A stretch of 64,000 bases of DNA from Nocardioides alcanivorans (GTDB lineage Bacteria > Actinomycetota > Actinomycetes > Propionibacteriales > Nocardioidaceae): assembly GCF_021555175.1 (NCBI RefSeq), contig NZ_JAKGRW010000006.1, positions 248,001 to 312,000 on the forward strand, read 5' to 3'. A program made the position numbers and the translations under genes. Positions 60,173 through 64,000 of the stretch are shown here, one piece after another; the stretch's first letter is position 1, and each line of letters starts with the position of its first letter. A model generated the notes under the pieces. It was given only the letters and a program-made list of their open reading frames with translations, was not told the origin of the DNA and made no database searches.

Positions 60173-61215
60173 ATGGTCGTGGCGAGCACCGATGAGCTGC
60201 GCGCACTTCGACGCGCCATCGAGATCGCGGCGAGTCCCGGCGTACCTCTCGGGCCCAACCCCGGGTCGGCTGCGTGCTGCTGTCGCCCGACGGCGCGGTC
60301 GTCGCCGAGGGCTTCCACCGAGGTGCTGGTACGCCGCACGCCGAGGCTGCCGCGCTCGCGGCTGCCGGTCCCGCCGCCCGGGGCACCACGGCACTCGTCT
60401 CCCTGGAACCGTGCAACCACACGGGGCGCACCGGCCCCTGCGCGGAAGCGCTGATCGACGCCGGTGTGGCCCGCGTCGTCTACGCCCAGCCAGATCCGAA
60501 CCCGACGGCGGCCGGTGGTGCCGAGCGTCTCCGCGCAGCAGGCATCGACGTCGAGGGCGGCGTGCTGGAGACCGAGGCGCGGGAGGTGAACCGGGTCTGG
60601 AGCCGCTCGATGGAGATGGGCAGGCCCTTCGTCACCTGGAAGTTCGCCGCCACTCTCGACGGCCGTAGCGCTGCGGACGACGGCACGAGTCGCTGGATCT
60701 CCTCGCCGGAGTCCCGACGCGACACCCACCGGCTGCGGGCCCTGTGCGACGCGATCCTGGTCGGCACCGGCACGGTCATCGACGACGATCCGGCACTCAC
60801 CGTCAGGGACGCCGACGATCGCCTCCTCGAGCACCAGCTGCTCCGCGTGGTGATGGGGGAGCGTGACCTCCCCGCCGGTGCACGCGTGCTCGACGACGAA
60901 GCGGAGACGCTCCACGTCCGCAGTCGTGACCCCCACGAGGTGCTTGCCACCTTGTGGGCGCGCGACAGCCGCCACCTCTTCCTCGAGGGTGGTCCCACCG
61001 TCGCGGCAGCCTTCCTGAGGGCCGGCCTCGTCGACGAGGTGGTCACCTACGTCGCTCCCATGCTCCTCGGCTCCGGCCGCTCGGCGGTTGCCGATCTCGG
61101 CATCCGCACGATCACCGACGCCCAGCACTTCGACGTCACGGACGTCGCCGTGCTCACTGCGCCGGACAGCACGTGCAATGTCAGGTTCACCCTCAGCCCC
61201 GTGAAGGAGCGTTGA
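60173..61215 (+). CDS. ribD: Bifunctional riboflavin deaminase/reductase RibD (one apparent frameshift)
   Basis: Second and third steps of riboflavin synthesis. N-terminal zinc deaminase domain with TPHAEAAAL and EPCNHTGRTGPC; C-terminal reductase domain with TWKFAATLDGRSA and FLEGGPTVAAAFLRAGLVDE. The frame breaks at 60259-60262: AACCCCGGGTCGG should have five C, reading G-P-N-P-R-V-G-C-V. Corrected length is 347 residues. ATG 60173 follows GAAAGGGGCG. First gene under the FMN riboswitch. Confidence 0.94.
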
Positions 61216-61217
61216 CC

Positions 61218-61859
61218 ATGTTCACCGGCATCGTCGAGGAGCTCGGCACCATCGCCGACATCCGACCTCAGGGTGACGCCCTCCAACTGACCATCCGTGC
61301 GGAGACCGTGCTGGACGACGTCCACCTCGGTGACTCGATCGCGGTCAACGGCTGCTGCCTGACGGTGGTGACCACCGGATCGACCTCCGGTGGCGCGGTC
61401 GACCTGTGGACCTGCGACGTCATGCAGGAGACGCTCGACAAGACCTCCCTGCTCGGCGCCGTCCCGGGCGACCGGGTCAACCTCGAGAGAGCGGTGACCG
61501 CCGACAAGCGGCTCGGGGGCCACATCGTGCAGGGCCACGTCGACGGCGTTGGGGAGATCTTGCGCCGTGAGCCCAGCGAGCACTGGGAGGTCGTCGAGAT
61601 CTCGTTGCCCGACCACCTGGCTCGCTACCTCGTCGACAAGGGCTCCATCACGGTCGACGGCATCTCCTTGACCGTGGTCGAGGCAGGCGCCAGTTCCTTC
61701 ACCATCAGCCTCATCCCCGAAACGCTCGCCCGCACCACCCTCGGTTTCCGCGCCGTCGGCGATCGGGTGAACCTGGAGGTCGACGTGATCGCCAAGCACG
61801 TCGAACGGCTCCTTCGCCCCGAGTACGTCGACGCGCTGCGTCCCACCGAGCGTCCCTGA
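61218..61859 (+). CDS. ribE: Riboflavin synthase alpha chain
   Basis: Dismutates 6,7-dimethyl-8-ribityllumazine to riboflavin; 213 residues. The two internally repeated barrels are clear: MFTGIVEELG and CDVMQETLDKT in the first, GHIVQGHVDGVGEI and SLTVVEAGASSFTISLIPET in the second. GAAGGAGC precedes the ATG. Two bases after ribD. Confidence 0.95.
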   Translation: MFTGIVEELGTIADIRPQGDALQLTIRAETVLDDVHLGDSIAVNGCCLTVVTTGSTSGGAVDLWTCDVMQETLDKTSLLGAVPGDRVNLERAVTADKRLGGHIVQGHVDGVGEILRREPSEHWEVVEISLPDHLARYLVDKGSITVDGISLTVVEAGASSFTISLIPETLARTTLGFRAVGDRVNLEVDVIAKHVERLLRPEYVDALRPTERP

Positions 61860-61886
61860 CCCAACCCACCACCTGGAGATCCACCG

Positions 61887-63143
61887 ATGACCGAATCCAC
61901 CCGCGTTCGTCTCGACCCCGTCGAGGAGGCAATCGCAGACATTGCGGCCGGTAGGGCCGTGGTGGTCGTCGACGACGAGGACCGGGAGAACGAAGGCGAC
62001 ATCATCTTCGCCGCGGCCAAGGCCACGCCTGAGCTGATGGCGTTCACGATCCGCCACTCCAGCGGAGTGATCTGTGTGCCGATGCCGGGGGAGATGCTCG
62101 ACCGTCTCGAGATCCCCCTGATGACGCCGCACAACCGTGACAAGCTCCGCACCGCCTACACGTTGTCGGTCGACGCACGCGACGGGGTCTCCACGGGCAT
62201 CTCTGCCGCGGATCGGGCCCACACCGCTCGGGTGCTCGCTGACTCCGCGACCGAGCCGTGGGAGCTCACCCGGCCGGGCCACGTCTTCCCGCTGCGCTAC
62301 CGCGAGGGTGGCGTGCTGGTCCGTCGTGGCCACACCGAGGCTGCGGTCGACCTGGCCCGCCTCGCCGGGCTCACCCCGGCCGGCGTGCTGGTCGAGATCG
62401 TCAATGACGACGGCACGATGAAGCGCGCTCCCGAGCTCCGGGCCTTCGCCGACGAGCACGGTCTGAGGATGATCTCGATCGAGGACCTCGTCCGCTATCG
62501 CCGCCGGACGGAGCTGCTGGCCGAACGGGTTGCCGAGACCAGGCTGCCGACCCGTTCGGGCGACTTCACTGCCTTCGGCTACAAGATCAGCGTCGACGGC
62601 AGCGAGCACATGGCGCTCGTGCGTGGAGACATCTCCGGTGACGAGCCGGTCCTGGTCAGGGTGCACTCGGAGTGCCTCACCGGAGACGTCTTCGGTTCCT
62701 TCCGCTGCGACTGCGGTCCACAGCTCGACGAGGCGCTCGAGCGCATCGATGAGGAGGGCCGTGGCGTCGTCGTCTACCTGCGCGGACACGAGGGCCGCGG
62801 GATCGGGCTGGTCGCCAAGCTGCAGGCCTATCAGCTGCAGGACGGCGGTCGTGACACCGTCGACGCCAACCTCGACCTGGGTCTGCCGGCCGATGGCCGC
62901 CACTACGGTGCCGCAACCCAGATCCTGCGGGACCTCGGTGTCTCCTCGGTCCGGTTGCTCACCAACAACCCCGACAAGGTCTCCAACCTCGAGGACTACG
63001 GTGTGCGCGTGGCCGAACGGGTGCCGCTCACGCCGCATCCCAACGACCACAACATCGCCTACCTGATGACCAAGCGCGACCGGATGGGCCACCAGCTGCC
63101 CGATCTCGACAGCGCATCCGTCCAGACCGACGACAAGGAGTGA
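61887..63143 (+). CDS. ribBA: Bifunctional DHBP synthase/GTP cyclohydrolase II
   Basis: N-terminal RibB domain makes dihydroxybutanone phosphate from ribulose-5-phosphate ([53 protein letters not shown]). C-terminal RibA domain opens GTP ([20 protein letters not shown] with the zinc cysteines, then [12 protein letters not shown]). 418 residues. CTGGAGATCC precedes the ATG. Four bases separate it from ribH. Confidence 0.96.
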   Translation: MTESTRVRLDPVEEAIADIAAGRAVVVVDDEDRENEGDIIFAAAKATPELMAFTIRHSSGVICVPMPGEMLDRLEIPLMTPHNRDKLRTAYTLSVDARDGVSTGISAADRAHTARVLADSATEPWELTRPGHVFPLRYREGGVLVRRGHTEAAVDLARLAGLTPAGVLVEIVNDDGTMKRAPELRAFADEHGLRMISIEDLVRYRRRTELLAERVAETRLPTRSGDFTAFGYKISVDGSEHMALVRGDISGDEPVLVRVHSECLTGDVFGSFRCDCGPQLDEALERIDEEGRGVVVYLRGHEGRGIGLVAKLQAYQLQDGGRDTVDANLDLGLPADGRHYGAATQILRDLGVSSVRLLTNNPDKVSNLEDYGVRVAERVPLTPHPNDHNIAYLMTKRDRMGHQLPDLDSASVQTDDKE

Positions 63144-63147
63144 CCCG

Positions 63148-63633
63148 ATGAGCGGAGCCGGAGCCCCCGACGAGAAGCCGATCGACTGCCACGACCTGCG
63201 GGTCGCCGTGGTGGCCGCAAGTTGGCACGAACCAGTCATGAACGGACTGCTGGCCGGAGCCGAGCGCTGCCTGAAGGCCTACCAGGTCGAGGCGCCGTCC
63301 ATCGTGCGGGTGCCGGGGGCCTTCGAACTCCCGGTCGTCGCCAATGCCCTTGCTGCCAACTATGACGCAGTGATCGCGCTCGGCGTGGTCATCCGGGGCG
63401 GCACGCCGCACTTCGACTACGTCTGCAACGCCGCCACCGACGGACTCAACCGCGTGGCTCTCGACACCGGCGTGCCGATCGGGTTCGGCCTGCTGACCTG
63501 TGACGACGAGGCCCAGGCACTGGATCGAGCCGGCCTGCCTGACTCGAACGAGGACAAGGGGTGGGAGGCGACCTCGGCAGCACTGGTCACCGCGAACACC
63601 CTGCGGCAGATCCGCCGAGGCTTCCTCGAGTGA
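63148..63633 (+). CDS. ribH: 6,7-dimethyl-8-ribityllumazine synthase
   Basis: Condenses DHBP with the pyrimidine intermediate; 161 residues. [53 protein letters not shown] (catalytic His near the end) and [14 protein letters not shown] are the family blocks. GAAGGAGTG-like CAAGGAGTGACCC precedes the ATG. Last gene of the rib operon. Confidence 0.96.
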   Translation: MSGAGAPDEKPIDCHDLRVAVVAASWHEPVMNGLLAGAERCLKAYQVEAPSIVRVPGAFELPVVANALAANYDAVIALGVVIRGGTPHFDYVCNAATDGLNRVALDTGVPIGFGLLTCDDEAQALDRAGLPDSNEDKGWEATSAALVTANTLRQIRRGFLE

Positions 63634-63698
63634 CCTCTGGGTCGCCGGGGCCGTCCCACCCGGCAGGGACCGGTTCCCCGGTCGGTGCCGCGACGCCG

Positions 63699-63704
63699 TA
63701 GGGT
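63699..63704 (+). promoter_or_regulatory. -10 box TAGGGT giving a probable leaderless hisE mRNA
   Basis: TAGGGT ends eight bases before the GTG at 63713. It marks hisE-hisG as a transcription unit separate from the rib operon. Confidence 0.45.
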
Positions 63705-63712
63705 TGGCAGAC

Positions 63713-63976
63713 GTGAAGACGTTCGAGGAACTCTGGACCGAACTCAACGAGAAGGCCCAGTCCCGCCCTGAGGGATCCGGCACCGTGCGACAGCTCGATG
63801 CCGGGGTCCATGCCATCGGCAAGAAGCTGGTGGAAGAGGCGGCCGAGTCCTGGATGGCCGCCGAGCACGAGGGCAAGGAAGCTGCCGCGGAGGAGATCTC
63901 CCAGCTGCTCTACCACGCCCAAGTGCTCATGATCGCCACCGGCATCACCCTCGACGACGTCTACGCACACCTGTGA
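63713..63976 (+). CDS. hisE: Phosphoribosyl-ATP diphosphatase
   Basis: Second step of histidine synthesis, an all-alpha NTP-pyrophosphohydrolase of 87 residues. [14 protein letters not shown] at the start, [20 protein letters not shown] (metal-binding Glu cluster) and [14 protein letters not shown] are diagnostic. GTG 63713 is fixed by the -10 box. Confidence 0.94.
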   Translation: MKTFEELWTELNEKAQSRPEGSGTVRQLDAGVHAIGKKLVEEAAESWMAAEHEGKEAAAEEISQLLYHAQVLMIATGITLDDVYAHL

Positions 63977-63986
63977 AGAGAGTTCG

Positions 63987-64000
63987 ATGACTGACACCCC
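63987..64000 (+). CDS. hisG: Start of a downstream gene, probably hisG (3' cut by window)
   Basis: ATG at 63987, ten bases after hisE, preceded by GAAGAGAG. Only four codons (M-T-D-T) are visible. hisG commonly follows hisE in actinobacteria, so the name rests on context alone. Confidence 0.4.

Overview
The window is high-GC chromosomal DNA from an actinobacterium, most likely a Nocardioides-like member of the Nocardioidaceae. This rests on gene content and order: ruvB-yajC-apt-relA, mIHF-gmk-rpoZ-coaBC-metK-priA-def-fmt-rsmB, alaS-ruvX-mltG-aroE-aroC-aroK-aroB-aroQ-efp-nusB-pyrR, actinobacterial mIHF, and many TAnnnT -10 boxes 6-8 nt before start codons. The species is inferred, not read from a marker gene. 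No rRNA, tRNA or CRISPR array was recognised.

Layout. 1-5.8 kb: partial ruvB, yajC, apt, a long-form GAPDH and relA; the secD-secF pair usual between yajC and apt is absent. 5.8-7.1 kb: a convergent DUF349 gene with a 40-bp perfect palindrome between it and relA. 7.1-11.1 kb: metallo-hydrolase, hisS, aspS. 11.4-17.7 kb: a five-gene peptide-type ABC importer. 17.7-25.9 kb: rarA, two small membrane-associated proteins, alaS, ruvX, mltG, aroE and a prepilin peptidase. 26-31.8 kb: aroC-aroK-aroB-aroQ, a wax-ester-synthase-like gene on the minus strand, efp, nusB. 31.8-36 kb: accessory stretch with a 2'-5' RNA ligase running into a repeat field, an IS3-family element sitting in the remains of a DUF222/HNH gene, a second repeat field and an acetoacetate-decarboxylase-like gene. 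36-47.9 kb: pyrimidine genes in two transcription units, each behind a near-identical PyrR-type leader (pyrR-pyrB-pyrC; carA-carB-pyrD-pyrK-pyrD2-pyrF). 47.9-57.8 kb: lipoprotein, mIHF, gmk, rpoZ, coaBC, metK, priA, def, fmt, an MmcQ-like gene, rsmB. 57.8-64 kb: LigD-type polymerase, cupin, rpe, an FMN riboswitch ahead of ribD-ribE-ribBA-ribH, then hisE and the first bases of hisG.

How the genes work together. Most genes are housekeeping: shikimate, UMP and riboflavin pathways are each nearly complete and clustered, with visible RNA-level control (PyrR leaders, FMN aptamer). The striking non-housekeeping signal is a family of GGTCTCGACAGGCTCGACC-type repeats. It forms arrays before rarA, at the end of the RNA ligase gene and near 35 kb, and it has also entered the coding sequence of carB in frame.

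Quality. About 27 apparent single-base indels disrupt about 21 genes, many of them essential. Nearly all are explained by loss of one base within or beside a G or C run (often GGGC read as GGG). Restoring one base gives full-length proteins whose nucleotide lengths divide by three. I treat these as consensus errors, list the genes as single CDSs, and give the site in each entry.
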